Shown: piece after piece, positions 50,819 through 59,471 of the stretch
Layout: every line of letters starts with the position of its first letter
How positions within the stretch are numbered: the stretch's first letter is position 1
Assembly: GCF_025717005.1 (NCBI RefSeq)
Contig: NZ_JAOVZU010000015.1
Location: forward strand, 1 to 61,381
Direction of reading: 5' to 3'
DNA length: 61,381 nt
Source of the DNA: Actinotalea endophytica
Lineage (GTDB): Bacteria > Actinomycetota > Actinomycetes > Actinomycetales > Cellulomonadaceae
Notes under the pieces: model-generated
Databases searched by the model: none
Seen by the model: only the letters and a program-made list of their open reading frames with translations
Told to the model about the DNA's origin: nothing
Translations under genes and position numbers: made by a program

Positions 50819-52653
50819 CGGGTCTCGGGATCGTCTCGGTGCTCGGCACGCTCGCGGTGCCCGTGCTGGTGGTCGTGCTCGTGGTGCGGGCGTTCTCCGC
50901 CCGACGTGAGGGGCGTCCGGGCGAGGGGCACGGCGTGCGCCGGTTCTTCCAGTACCTGCTGCTGCTCGGGCTGCTCGTGGTCACTCTCGTGGGCATCGTC
51001 ACGATCGTGTCGTTGGCGTTCTCCACCGACGCGATGGTGGACCGCGGCCCCGACCTCGCGCGTGGGCTCACGTTCACGGTGTTCGGCGGCGGGCTGCTCG
51101 CCGCCGTGGTGGTCTGGACGAGGTCGACCATCCGGTCCGACCCCGGTGAGCTCGGTTCGACCGCGTGGACGATCTACCTGACGTTCGCCGAGCTGATCCT
51201 GAGCGTGGTGGCCGCGGTCTACCTGGCCGGGCTGCTCGGCAGCGCGCTGGACGGCGGCGGTCTGGAGGTGGAGGCCGCCGCGGGCACGGTCGTGTGGGGC
51301 GTCGCGTGGGGAGTGCACTGGCTGCTGGTCGGCCGGACCCTCGACGAGTCGCGGTCGCTCGCCATGCTCGTGCTGGGCAGCCTGATCGGCTGGGTGCTCG
51401 GCCTGATCGGTCTCATCGGCCTGCTGGCCCGGGCGCTGCAGCTCTTGCTGCCGACGTCGAGCATGGTCGGCCCGGTGACCGGGGGGTTCGGTGAGATGGC
51501 CGGGCTGCTCGCGGCCGGGGCTGCCATCTGGGTCCCGCACTGGGCGCTGCGGCTGTCGCGTGCGCGCACCGGTCCGCTGTGGCACGGGTACGTGCTCGTG
51601 GTGGGCGTCGGGGCGTCCCTGGTCGTCACGCTCTCCGGGGCGAGCGTGGCCCTCTACCGGCTGCTGGTCTGGGTGTTCGGCGACGCGGGTGCGGTCTCGG
51701 GGGCCGAGTACCTCGGCGGGACGGCGACGCCGCTCGCGGTGGCGCTCGTCGGCGCGTTGAGCTGGTGGTACCACCGCACGGTCCTGGCCTCCCGCGCCGC
51801 GGTCGAGCGCACCGAGGTGACCCGGGTGCACGACTACCTGCTCGCCGGGGTCGCGTTGGGCGCCGCCGCCACCGGTGTCGCACTCGTCGTCGTGGCGCTG
51901 GTGGACGCGATCGCGCCACCGATGATGGTCGCCGGGTCGGTGGTGAACAGCGTCCTGGCGGCACTCACGCTGCTCGCGGTCGGCGGACCGTTGTGGTGGC
52001 TGTTCTGGCGGCGGGTCCAGCGTGCCCGGGACCAGGACCCGATCGGCGAGATCGGCTCTCCGACGCGTCGGATCTACCTCGTGCTGCTGTTCGGCGTCGC
52101 CGGTGTGGTCGCGGTCGTCGTGGTGCTGGTGACCGCGTTCATCATCCTCGACGACGCCATCCGCGGGTCGATCGGCGAGGCGACGCTGCGCGACGTACGG
52201 ATCCCGGTCGGCATCCTGCTCGCTGCGGGCGCGGTGTCCGGCTACCACTGGATGGTGCAGCGCGAGGATCGTGCCGCGGCTCCGACACTCCCGGTGCGGC
52301 ACGGGCCGCGGCTCGTGCTGCTGGTCGGCCCCCGCGACGACGGGCTCGCGCTGCGGATCCACGAGAGCACCGGGGCGAGGGTCGACGGATGGGCCGCCGC
52401 AGGCCCTGCGTGGGACGTGGACGAGGTGCTCGCTGCGCTGGCTCCGATCGACGGTGGGCGGGTGCTGCTGCTCGCCGCGCCGACGGGGCTGCTCGTCGTG
52501 CCGGACGGCGCGTCGCCGATGGCAGGTCCGGTGCCGCCGTTGCCCGCGGTGCCGCCGCCGTCACCGGCCGGTCCGGTGCCGCTGCCGTCAGGGGTGGACA
52601 CCGAGCAGCACGGCGACGAGCCAGGTCCCGGTGGCGAGCAGCGCCAGTCCTAG
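50815..52653 (+). CDS. DUF5671-type polytopic membrane protein
   Basis: A 612-residue integral membrane protein with about twelve hydrophobic helices arranged as repeated blocks. The motif of paired helices with a conserved Tyr/Phe-rich start recurs (RRFFQYLLLLGLLVVTLVG, TAWTIYLTFAELILSVVAAVY, TRRIYLVLLFGVAGVVAVVVV), typical of DUF5671 repeats. The C-terminal 130 residues are soluble, Ala/Pro-rich and end in a low-complexity tail. Function unknown. ATG 50815 overlaps the preceding stop by 4 bp. The 3' end overlaps the convergent DUF456 gene by 66 bp. Confidence 0.75.
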   Translation: MTGLGIVSVLGTLAVPVLVVVLVVRAFSARREGRPGEGHGVRRFFQYLLLLGLLVVTLVGIVTIVSLAFSTDAMVDRGPDLARGLTFTVFGGGLLAAVVVWTRSTIRSDPGELGSTAWTIYLTFAELILSVVAAVYLAGLLGSALDGGGLEVEAAAGTVVWGVAWGVHWLLVGRTLDESRSLAMLVLGSLIGWVLGLIGLIGLLARALQLLLPTSSMVGPVTGGFGEMAGLLAAGAAIWVPHWALRLSRARTGPLWHGYVLVVGVGASLVVTLSGASVALYRLLVWVFGDAGAVSGAEYLGGTATPLAVALVGALSWWYHRTVLASRAAVERTEVTRVHDYLLAGVALGAAATGVALVVVALVDAIAPPMMVAGSVVNSVLAALTLLAVGGPLWWLFWRRVQRARDQDPIGEIGSPTRRIYLVLLFGVAGVVAVVVVLVTAFIILDDAIRGSIGEATLRDVRIPVGILLAAGAVSGYHWMVQREDRAAAPTLPVRHGPRLVLLVGPRDDGLALRIHESTGARVDGWAAAGPAWDVDEVLAALAPIDGGRVLLLAAPTGLLVVPDGASPMAGPVPPLPAVPPPSPAGPVPLPSGVDTEQHGDEPGPGGEQRQS

Positions 52654-53076
52654 CTCGATGACCATCCCGAGCGCGTTCGCGCGGATGGCGGTCCAGGCGG
52701 AGTCCCACGCCGCGGCCGCGTCGTGCAGGCGCCGGTACTCCATCGCGAACAGGGCCGCGGGGAAGGCGACCAGGAAGCCGATCACCGGGATCACGAAGAA
52801 CCCGGCGATCCCGGCGAGCGTCGCCACCACGAGCGACGGGCGCGGCACGCCCGAGGCCGCCACCCGCCGACCGGCGAGCAGGTAGGTCGCGGACCAGCCG
52901 GCGGCGAGCAGCAGCCAGGCGACGCCCGCGACCAGCCACGCGGCCGGGTGGGCGGTCGCCACCGCCCAGACCAGGAGGGCGGCACCGATCAACCACGAGC
53001 CGGGCAGCACGGGCAGCACGATCCCGACCAGCCCGACCACGATCAGCAGGCCGACGATGATCGTCACGACGTCCAT
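52588..53076 (-). CDS. DUF456 family membrane protein
   Basis: A 162-residue membrane protein with four to five helices; the start VVTIIVGLLIVVGLVGIVLPVLPGSW is the DUF456 signature. A conserved Gly/Pro-rich loop (RPSLVVATLAGIAGFFVIPV) follows. Function unknown. ATG 53076 opens the gene. It lies downstream of the DUF7455 gene on the same strand behind a hairpin region, and its last 66 bp overlap the convergent DUF5671 gene. Confidence 0.85.
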   Translation of the reverse strand: MDVVTIIVGLLIVVGLVGIVLPVLPGSWLIGAALLVWAVATAHPAAWLVAGVAWLLLAAGWSATYLLAGRRVAASGVPRPSLVVATLAGIAGFFVIPVIGFLVAFPAALFAMEYRRLHDAAAAWDSAWTAIRANALGMVIELGLALLATGTWLVAVLLGVHP

Positions 53077-53096
53077 CGGTCACTCCCTGGACGAGG

Positions 53097-53152
53097 CCGG
53101 CACCGCCGGGATACGACGACACCGCCGGTCCCTCGGGACGCGGCGGTGCCGG
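53097..53152 (-). terminator. Nested inverted repeats downstream of the DUF7455 gene
   Basis: CCGGCACCGCCG (53097-53108) pairs perfectly with 53141-53152. Inside, ACCGCC and GTCCC can alternatively pair with GGGAC and GGCGGT. It begins 17 bp past the DUF7455 stop and is probably a terminator with two alternative folds. Confidence 0.55.
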
Positions 53153-53168
53153 GCAGGTGTGCGGTCGA

Positions 53169-53381
53169 TCAGCGCAGGACCGGGCCGTGCTCCTCCTGGA
53201 GGCGGTCGGTCTCGTCCTGGACGGAGACGGCGACGTCGGCCCAGGCGGAGGCATGCTGTCGGGCATGGTGGCCGCAGAAGAGCAGCTCGCCGGTCGGCAG
53301 CAGGACCCGCACGTAGGCCTGCGCGCCGCAGCGGTCGCAGCGGTCAGCTGCGGTGAGCGGTGCGAGAGTCGTCGTGGTCAT
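53169..53381 (-). CDS. DUF7455-type small zinc-ribbon-like protein
   Basis: A 70-residue actinobacterial protein with the pattern DRCDRCGAQAYVRV followed by LPTGELLFCGHHA. Cys15, Cys18, Cys36 and His39 form a probable zinc site. Function unknown; this small gene lies between sigA and the topoisomerase IV B gene in many actinobacteria. ATG 53381 is chosen because conservation begins at TAADRCDRC shortly after it. The 180 bp to parE contain the divergent promoters. Confidence 0.85.
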   Translation of the reverse strand: MTTTTLAPLTAADRCDRCGAQAYVRVLLPTGELLFCGHHARQHASAWADVAVSVQDETDRLQEEHGPVLR

Positions 53382-53561
53382 GCACCCATGGAAGCACGAG
53401 GATCGTGTCGGAGACGTTTCCAGCGCGTGAGGTTCGCTGTCCGCGTAGCGACCGTCCACCGTGTGGTCCAGCACGGCACCGCTGAGTCTGATCTGGTGTC
53501 CCCGAGGTGAACGCGTCGCGCCTCCCGGAGCAGGTCGGCCCGCTCGTCTACCCTCCTTCGA

Positions 53562-55691
53562 GTGACGAGCACGCTGTCCGAGCAGAGCTACACCGCACGC
53601 CACCTCTCGGTCCTCGAGGGGCTGGAGGCGGTGCGCAAGCGACCGGGCATGTACATCGGCACCACCGACGGTCGCGGCCTCATGCACTGCGTGTGGGAGA
53701 TCGTCGACAACGCCGTCGACGAGGCGCTCGGAGGACACTGCGGCCGGATCGACGTGCTGCTGCACGCGGACGGCTCGGTCGAGGTCCGCGACGACGGTCG
53801 TGGCATCCCGGTCGACGTCGAGCCGAAGACGGGCCTGACCGGCGTCGAGGTCGTCTTCACCAAGCTCCACGCGGGTGGGAAGTTCGGCGGCGGGTCGTAC
53901 GCGGCCTCGGGCGGTCTGCACGGCGTGGGTGCGAGCGTCGTGAACGCGCTGTCCCAGCGGCTCGACGTCGAGGTGGACCGCAGCGGTCGCACGCACCGGA
54001 TGACCTTCCACCGCGGCGAGCCGGGCACGTTCGCCGACCCGGCCACCGGGCCGGACCCGGACGCGTCGTTCACCCCGTTCGTGGACCACTCCGAGCTCGT
54101 CAAGGGTGGCAAGGTCGCTCGCGGTGTGACCGGCACCCGGATCCGCTTCTGGCCGGACCGGCAGGTGTTCCCGAAGACCGCCCAGTTCTCCTACGAGGAC
54201 CTCGTCGGCCGGGTTCGCCAGACGACGTTCCTGGTGCCGGGCCTGAAGGTCGCCGTGCACGACGAGCGCCGCCTGCCGGGCACGCCGGGGGAGCACGGCA
54301 CCCACATCGAGGAGTTCGTCCACGAGGGCGGCGCCGTGGACTTCGTCGACTTCCTGGCGCCCGACACGCCGCTGACCGACACGTGGCGGCTGACCGGGTC
54401 GGGCACGTTCACCGAGACCGTCCCGGTGCTGGACTCGCGGGGCCACCTGGTCTCCGCCGAGGTCGAGCGGGAGTGCGTCGTGGACGTCGCGCTGCGCTGG
54501 GGGACCGGCTACGAGACCGAGGTCCGCAGCTTCGTGAACATCATCTCCACCCCGAAGGGCGGGACCCACCTCGCGGGCTTCGAGCAGGCCCTGGTCAAGA
54601 CGCTGCGCAAGCAGGTCGAGGTGAACGCGCGCCGGCTCAAGGTCTCGACGAAGGACACCAGCGAGCGGATCGACAAGGACGACATCATGGCCGGCCTCAC
54701 GGCCGTGCTCACGGTCCGGCTGGCCGAGCCCCAGTTCGAGGGCCAGACCAAGGAGGTGCTCGGCACCGGACCGGTGCGCCAGGTGGTCGCGAAGGTCGTC
54801 GAGTCCGAGCTGACCGCGCTGCTCACGGCCACGAAGCGGGACCTCAAGACGCAGTCCGCGCTCGTGCTGGACAAGGTCGTGGCGGAGATGCGGGCACGGT
54901 TGTCCGCCCGCAAGCAGAAGGAGATCTCCCGGCGGAAGAACGCCCTGGAGACCTCGGCACTGCCGGCGAAGCTCGCCGACTGCCGCAGCGACGACGTGGA
55001 CCGGTCGGAGCTGTTCATCGTCGAGGGAGACAGCGCGCTCGGCACGGCCAAGCTCGCGCGAACCTCCGACTTCCAGGCCCTGCTGCCGATCCGCGGCAAG
55101 ATCCTCAACGTCCAGAAGGCATCGGTCTCGGACATGCTTCGCAACGCCGAGTGCGCCGCGATCATCCAGGTGATCGGTGCCGGTTCGGGTCGGAGCTTCG
55201 ACCTCGAGCAGGCCCGCTACGGCAAGGTCGTGCTGATGACCGACGCGGACGTGGACGGCGCACACATCCGCACGCTGCTGCTCACGCTGTTCTTCCGCTA
55301 CATGCGCCCGATGATCGACGCGGGCCGGGTGTACGCGGCCGTGCCGCCACTGCACCGGGTCGAGGTGATCGGTGCCGGCAAGGCCAAGAACGAGTACCTG
55401 TACACCTACTCCGAGGCCGAGCTCGCCCAGACGCTGAAGCGGCTCGACCGGGCCGGCAAGCGCTACAAGGACGACATCCAGCGGTACAAGGGCCTGGGTG
55501 AGATGGACGCCGACCAGCTCGCCGAGACGACGATGGACCCTCGCCACCGCACGCTGCGACGGGTCACGGCGCGCGACGCAGCCGCGGCCGAGCAGGTCTT
55601 CGAGCTGCTGATGGGCTCGGAGGTCGCCCCGCGGCGCGACTTCATCGTGGCCGGTGCCGCCAACCTGGACCGGGCGGCGATCGACGCGTGA
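53562..55691 (+). CDS. parE: DNA topoisomerase IV subunit B
   Basis: ATPase subunit of topoisomerase IV, 709 residues. GHKL motifs are EIVDNAVDEAL, DDGRGIPVD and GGLHGVGASVVNALS. The Toprim domain carries LFIVEGDSALGTAKLAR and DADVDGAHIRTLL. The EGDSALG form, in place of EGDSAGG of GyrB, is typical of actinobacterial ParE, as is the absence of a GyrB-specific insert. GTG 53562 is preceded by TACCCT (53549-53554) with 7 nt between. The partner parC is about 3.6 kb away on the opposite strand, convergent, with a GNAT gene between. Confidence 0.93.
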   Translation: MTSTLSEQSYTARHLSVLEGLEAVRKRPGMYIGTTDGRGLMHCVWEIVDNAVDEALGGHCGRIDVLLHADGSVEVRDDGRGIPVDVEPKTGLTGVEVVFTKLHAGGKFGGGSYAASGGLHGVGASVVNALSQRLDVEVDRSGRTHRMTFHRGEPGTFADPATGPDPDASFTPFVDHSELVKGGKVARGVTGTRIRFWPDRQVFPKTAQFSYEDLVGRVRQTTFLVPGLKVAVHDERRLPGTPGEHGTHIEEFVHEGGAVDFVDFLAPDTPLTDTWRLTGSGTFTETVPVLDSRGHLVSAEVERECVVDVALRWGTGYETEVRSFVNIISTPKGGTHLAGFEQALVKTLRKQVEVNARRLKVSTKDTSERIDKDDIMAGLTAVLTVRLAEPQFEGQTKEVLGTGPVRQVVAKVVESELTALLTATKRDLKTQSALVLDKVVAEMRARLSARKQKEISRRKNALETSALPAKLADCRSDDVDRSELFIVEGDSALGTAKLARTSDFQALLPIRGKILNVQKASVSDMLRNAECAAIIQVIGAGSGRSFDLEQARYGKVVLMTDADVDGAHIRTLLLTLFFRYMRPMIDAGRVYAAVPPLHRVEVIGAGKAKNEYLYTYSEAELAQTLKRLDRAGKRYKDDIQRYKGLGEMDADQLAETTMDPRHRTLRRVTARDAAAAEQVFELLMGSEVAPRRDFIVAGAANLDRAAIDA

Positions 55692-55763
55692 GTCACCGGA
55701 ACGGGTGTCCGTCGCTCGGGCGGATGTCAGGTGCGAGGGGTCGTAGGGCCTAGGTTGTTCTCC

Positions 55764-56810
55764 GTGAGTCGCGTGCACCGAGCCGGAACCGACGTGTCGG
55801 GCCCGATCGCGGACCGCGCGGACGCACCCGCGGTGCTCGAGCTCCCGTCACCGCACCTGGGGCTGACGTGGCGCCCGCTGACCATGGACGACGTTCCTCA
55901 GCTGCATCGGCTCATCGGCGCGCTCGAGGTGGCCGACGGGGTACCGCGCCGGTCGTCCGAGGCCGAGGTCGCGATGTGGCTCCGGATGCCCGGCCACGCG
56001 CTGCCGACCGACTCGCTCGCGGGTGTCGACCACACAGGTCAGCTCCGGGCGTACGGCCTGGTCGAGGTGCGGCCGGGCGACGAGACGTGCCTGCGTGCCT
56101 TCCTGGACGGTGGCGTCCACCCGGAGTGGCGTGGCGGCGGCTTCGGGCGTGCGCTGGTCGCGTGGATGGAGGGGCGCGGGCGCCAGATGCTCGCCGCGAG
56201 CGGTCGCACCGGGCCGGCCCGGCTCGCCGCCTACGTCGACGAGTCGGCGCGCGCGCGACGGCAGCTGTACGCGGCCGCCGGGTTCAGCCCGATCCGCTGG
56301 TACACCGACATGCGCAGGGACCTGGCGCAGCCGCTGCCCGAGGCGCCGTTGCCCGAGGGCGCTCGGGTCGAGACCTGGTCGGCCGAGCTCGACGACCTCG
56401 TCCGGCTGGCTCACAACGAGGCGTTCCGCGACCACTGGGGCTCGCAGCCGCACAGCGCCGAGACCTGGCAGACCTGGTGGCAGGGTCCGCACTCCGTGCA
56501 CGAGTGGAGCCTCGTCGCTCTCGACGACGCGGGCACGGTGGTCGGCTACCTGATGTCCGAGCGCGTCGGTGCCGAGCTGCAGGGGTTCGACAGCGGCGTC
56601 ACGGCGCTGCTCGGCGTGCTCCGCCCGTGGCGCCAGCGGGGCCTCGCCTCGGCACTGCTCGTCGAGGCGATGCGGCGCTACCGCGAGGGCGGCATGCCCT
56701 ACGCGACCCTCGACGTCGACGCCGACAACCCGAGCGGCGCGCTCGGCTTCTACCAGCGCCTCGGCTACGAGCGCACCCACGGCTCGGTGCTCTACAGCGT
56801 CGAGATCTGA
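55764..56810 (+). CDS. Tandem GNAT-family N-acetyltransferase
   Basis: A 348-residue protein with two GNAT domains. The first (about 30-175) has the acetyl-CoA loop WRGGGFGRALV; the second (about 200-345) has RPWRQRGLASALL and the C-terminal SGALGFYQRLGYERTHGS. Double-GNAT architecture also occurs in mycothiol synthase, but I see no specific MshD features, so the substrate remains unknown. GTG 55764 is preceded by TAGGTT (55751-55756) with 7 nt between, excluding the upstream extension. It lies 72 bp after parE and converges on parC. Confidence 0.83.
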   Translation: MSRVHRAGTDVSGPIADRADAPAVLELPSPHLGLTWRPLTMDDVPQLHRLIGALEVADGVPRRSSEAEVAMWLRMPGHALPTDSLAGVDHTGQLRAYGLVEVRPGDETCLRAFLDGGVHPEWRGGGFGRALVAWMEGRGRQMLAASGRTGPARLAAYVDESARARRQLYAAAGFSPIRWYTDMRRDLAQPLPEAPLPEGARVETWSAELDDLVRLAHNEAFRDHWGSQPHSAETWQTWWQGPHSVHEWSLVALDDAGTVVGYLMSERVGAELQGFDSGVTALLGVLRPWRQRGLASALLVEAMRRYREGGMPYATLDVDADNPSGALGFYQRLGYERTHGSVLYSVEI

Positions 56811-56869
56811 CGCCTCGGGCGCGGGGAGGCCCCCGCCGGGCCCGGCGAGGTTCGGATCGACGTGCGGCG

Positions 56870-59332
56870 TCAGCCGACGGCGTGCACGGGCGCCGACAAC
56901 GACGTGCCCGAACCGTCGCGGCGCTGGTCCACGGCCGGGAGCTCGACGGCCTGGCCCGCCGACCCGCAGGCGCGCGCCGGTGCCGCGCCGACCCACGCGA
57001 GGATCAGCGCGTCCTCGCCGCGCAGGAACCGCTGGGCGCGGACGCCACCGGTGGCGCGCCCCTTGGCCGGGAAGACCTCGAACGGGCTCACCTTGGCCGA
57101 CCCTGCCTGGGTGCCGGGCAGCGCGTCCGAGGCCCCGGCGACCGTCACCACGAGCGCGTCGGTGCCCGCGCGCACCACGCCGGCGAACACGACGGTGGCA
57201 CCGGCCGAGAGCTTGATCCCGGCCATCCCGCCGGCCGCGCGGCCCTGCGGGCGCACCGCCGACGCGGCGAAGCGGAGCAGCTGCGCGTCGGAGGAGATCA
57301 GGACGAGCTCGTCGTCGTCGTCCACCGGGACCGCGCCGACCACCTCGTCGCCGTCCTTGAGCGAGATGGCCTCCCACGCGTCGCGGTTCGGCGGTGCATC
57401 CTTCGCCACCCGCTTGACCACGCCCGACGCCGTGCCGAGGGCGAGGGTCGGCGCGTCCGGCCCGAGCGCAGTCAGGCCGACGACCCGCTCGCCGCGCTCG
57501 AGCGGCAGCAGCTCGGAGACCGGGACCCCGCCGGAGAGCGACGGCGGGCCGTCGGTGGGTGGCAGCGCAGGGAGGTCGACCACGCCGATCCGCAGCACGC
57601 GGCCCTGCGAGGTCACCGCGCCGATGTCGCTGCGCGTGGTCGTCGCGACGGCGGCGATCACCACGTCGTGCGCGGAACGGCGCCCCTCCCGGGTCGGCGC
57701 GACGTCGTCCGCGGTGCGGGCCAGCAGGCCCGTGCCCGAGAGCAGGGCGAGGCACGGGACGTCCGCGATCTCGAGCGACGCGGCCGCCGACCGCGGCGCC
57801 GCCTTCTCGCCGACGACCCCCGCTCCGCCGGCGTGCTCGAGCAGGATCGTGCGCCGCGGGGTGCCGTACACCTGGGCGACCTCGGCCATCTCGTCGCTGA
57901 CCACGGTGCGCAGTCTCGCGTCGTCGCCCAGGATCGACTCGAGCTCGGCGATCTCCTCGCGAAGCTCGTCGGCCTCGCGCTCGAGCTCCAGGGTCGAGAA
58001 CCTGGTCAGGCGGCGCAGCCGCAGCTCGAGGATGTACTCGGCCTGGGCCTGCGACAGGTCGAAGACCCCCATGAGCCGCTCGCGCGCCACGTCCGCGGTG
58101 TCCGACGTGCGGATCACCTGGATGACCTCGTCGATGTCGACGATCGCGATGAGCAGGCCCTCGACGAGGTGCAGGCGTTCGCGCCGCCGGTCCAGCCGGT
58201 ACTGCGAACGGCGGCGAACCACCGCGAGGCGGTGCTCCACCCAGACCACGAGCAGCTCACGCAGGCCCAGCGTGCGCGGCTGGCCGTCGACCAGGGCGAC
58301 GTTGTTGATCCCGAACGAGTCCTCCATCGGGGTGTGCTTGTACAGCTGCTCGAGCACGGCGTCCGGGTTGAAGCCCGACTTCACCTCGACCACGAGGCGC
58401 AGCCCGTGCTGGCGGTCGGTGAGGTCGATCACCGCGGAGATCCCCTGGAGGCGCTTGGCCTGGACACCCTCCTTGATCTTCTCGATCACGCGCTCGGGGC
58501 CGACCATGTACGGCAGCTCGGTGACGACGATGCCCTTGCGCTTGGGCGTGACGTTCTCGATCCGTGCGGTGGCGCGGGTCCGGAACGTGCCGCGACCGGC
58601 CCGGTAGGCGTCACGCACCCCCTCCAGGCCCACGATCTTGCCGCCGGTCGGCAGGTCCGGCCCCGGGACGAACCGCATCAGGTCCTCGAGGGTCGCGTCG
58701 GGGTGCGCCACCAGGTGGCGGGCCGCCGCGACGACCTCGACGAGGTTGTGCGGCGCCATGTTCGTCGCCATGCCGACCGCGATCCCGGCCGCACCGTTGA
58801 CCAGGAGGTTTGGGATCGCCGCCGGAAGGACCTCGGGCTGGGTGAGCTTGTTGTCGTAGTTCGGCACCAGGTCGACGACGTTCTCGTCGAGCCCCCCGAC
58901 CATCGCCATCGCGGCCGGGGCGAGGCGCGCCTCGGTGTATCGCGGCGCCGCGGGGCCGTCGTCGAGCGAACCGAAGTTCCCGTGGCCGTCGACCAGCGGC
59001 AGCCGTAGCGCGAACGGCTGGGCCATCCGCACCAGGGCGTCGTAGATGGCCTGGTCCCCGTGCGGGTGGAGCTTGCCCATCACCTCGCCCGTGACACGCG
59101 CGCTCTTCACGTACGGCCGGTCGGGACGCAGGCCCATCTCGGCCATCTGGTAGAGGATCCGTCGCTGCACGGGCTTGAGGCCGTCGCGCGCGTCGGGCAG
59201 CGCCCGCGCGTAGATCACCGAGTACGCGTACTGGAGGAACGAGCCCTCCATCTCCGCGGCGACGTCGATGTCGACGATCGTCTCGGCGACGTCGGAGGTC
59301 TCCGGGTCGCGCTGGTCGCGACGGCGGGCCAT
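56870..59332 (-). CDS. parC: DNA topoisomerase IV subunit A
   Basis: DNA-cleaving subunit of topoisomerase IV, 820 residues. The winged-helix/QRDR region reads [14 protein letters not shown], the catalytic tyrosine is in APRYTEARL (near residue 131) and [18 protein letters not shown] follows, all as in ParC. Six-bladed C-terminal repeats (GxxGxxxR-like stretches such as [13 protein letters not shown]) form the beta-pinwheel. The GyrA box is absent, favouring ParC over GyrA. ATG 59332 follows GGGAG by 5-6 nt. It is divergent from the GNAT/ACS fusion and convergent with the double-GNAT gene. Confidence 0.93.
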   Translation of the reverse strand: MARRRDQRDPETSDVAETIVDIDVAAEMEGSFLQYAYSVIYARALPDARDGLKPVQRRILYQMAEMGLRPDRPYVKSARVTGEVMGKLHPHGDQAIYDALVRMAQPFALRLPLVDGHGNFGSLDDGPAAPRYTEARLAPAAMAMVGGLDENVVDLVPNYDNKLTQPEVLPAAIPNLLVNGAAGIAVGMATNMAPHNLVEVVAAARHLVAHPDATLEDLMRFVPGPDLPTGGKIVGLEGVRDAYRAGRGTFRTRATARIENVTPKRKGIVVTELPYMVGPERVIEKIKEGVQAKRLQGISAVIDLTDRQHGLRLVVEVKSGFNPDAVLEQLYKHTPMEDSFGINNVALVDGQPRTLGLRELLVVWVEHRLAVVRRRSQYRLDRRRERLHLVEGLLIAIVDIDEVIQVIRTSDTADVARERLMGVFDLSQAQAEYILELRLRRLTRFSTLELEREADELREEIAELESILGDDARLRTVVSDEMAEVAQVYGTPRRTILLEHAGGAGVVGEKAAPRSAAASLEIADVPCLALLSGTGLLARTADDVAPTREGRRSAHDVVIAAVATTTRSDIGAVTSQGRVLRIGVVDLPALPPTDGPPSLSGGVPVSELLPLERGERVVGLTALGPDAPTLALGTASGVVKRVAKDAPPNRDAWEAISLKDGDEVVGAVPVDDDDELVLISSDAQLLRFAASAVRPQGRAAGGMAGIKLSAGATVVFAGVVRAGTDALVVTVAGASDALPGTQAGSAKVSPFEVFPAKGRATGGVRAQRFLRGEDALILAWVGAAPARACGSAGQAVELPAVDQRRDGSGTSLSAPVHAVG

Positions 59333-59471
59333 CGGGCTCCCTCGGTTCGGCGGTGGTCGGTCCCGGTCGACCGGACCCGGGACGGTCCATTCTCGCCCGA
59401 CCGCGGCCGTGCACCGGCGAGGCGCGCGGAGACCCTGCCCGCCGGGGCGCGCGGCTGGCTAGCCTGGCCGG

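Noticed and set aside
55764-56810. Mycothiol synthase (mshD)
   Set aside because: Two GNAT domains are present, but I saw no MshD-specific sequence, so only a general GNAT call is made.
56814-56850. Bidirectional terminator between the GNAT gene and parC
   Set aside because: Several GC-rich inverted repeats (for example CGCCGGGCCCGGCG) overlap here, but no single convincing stem-loop stands out, so I do not list it as a feature.
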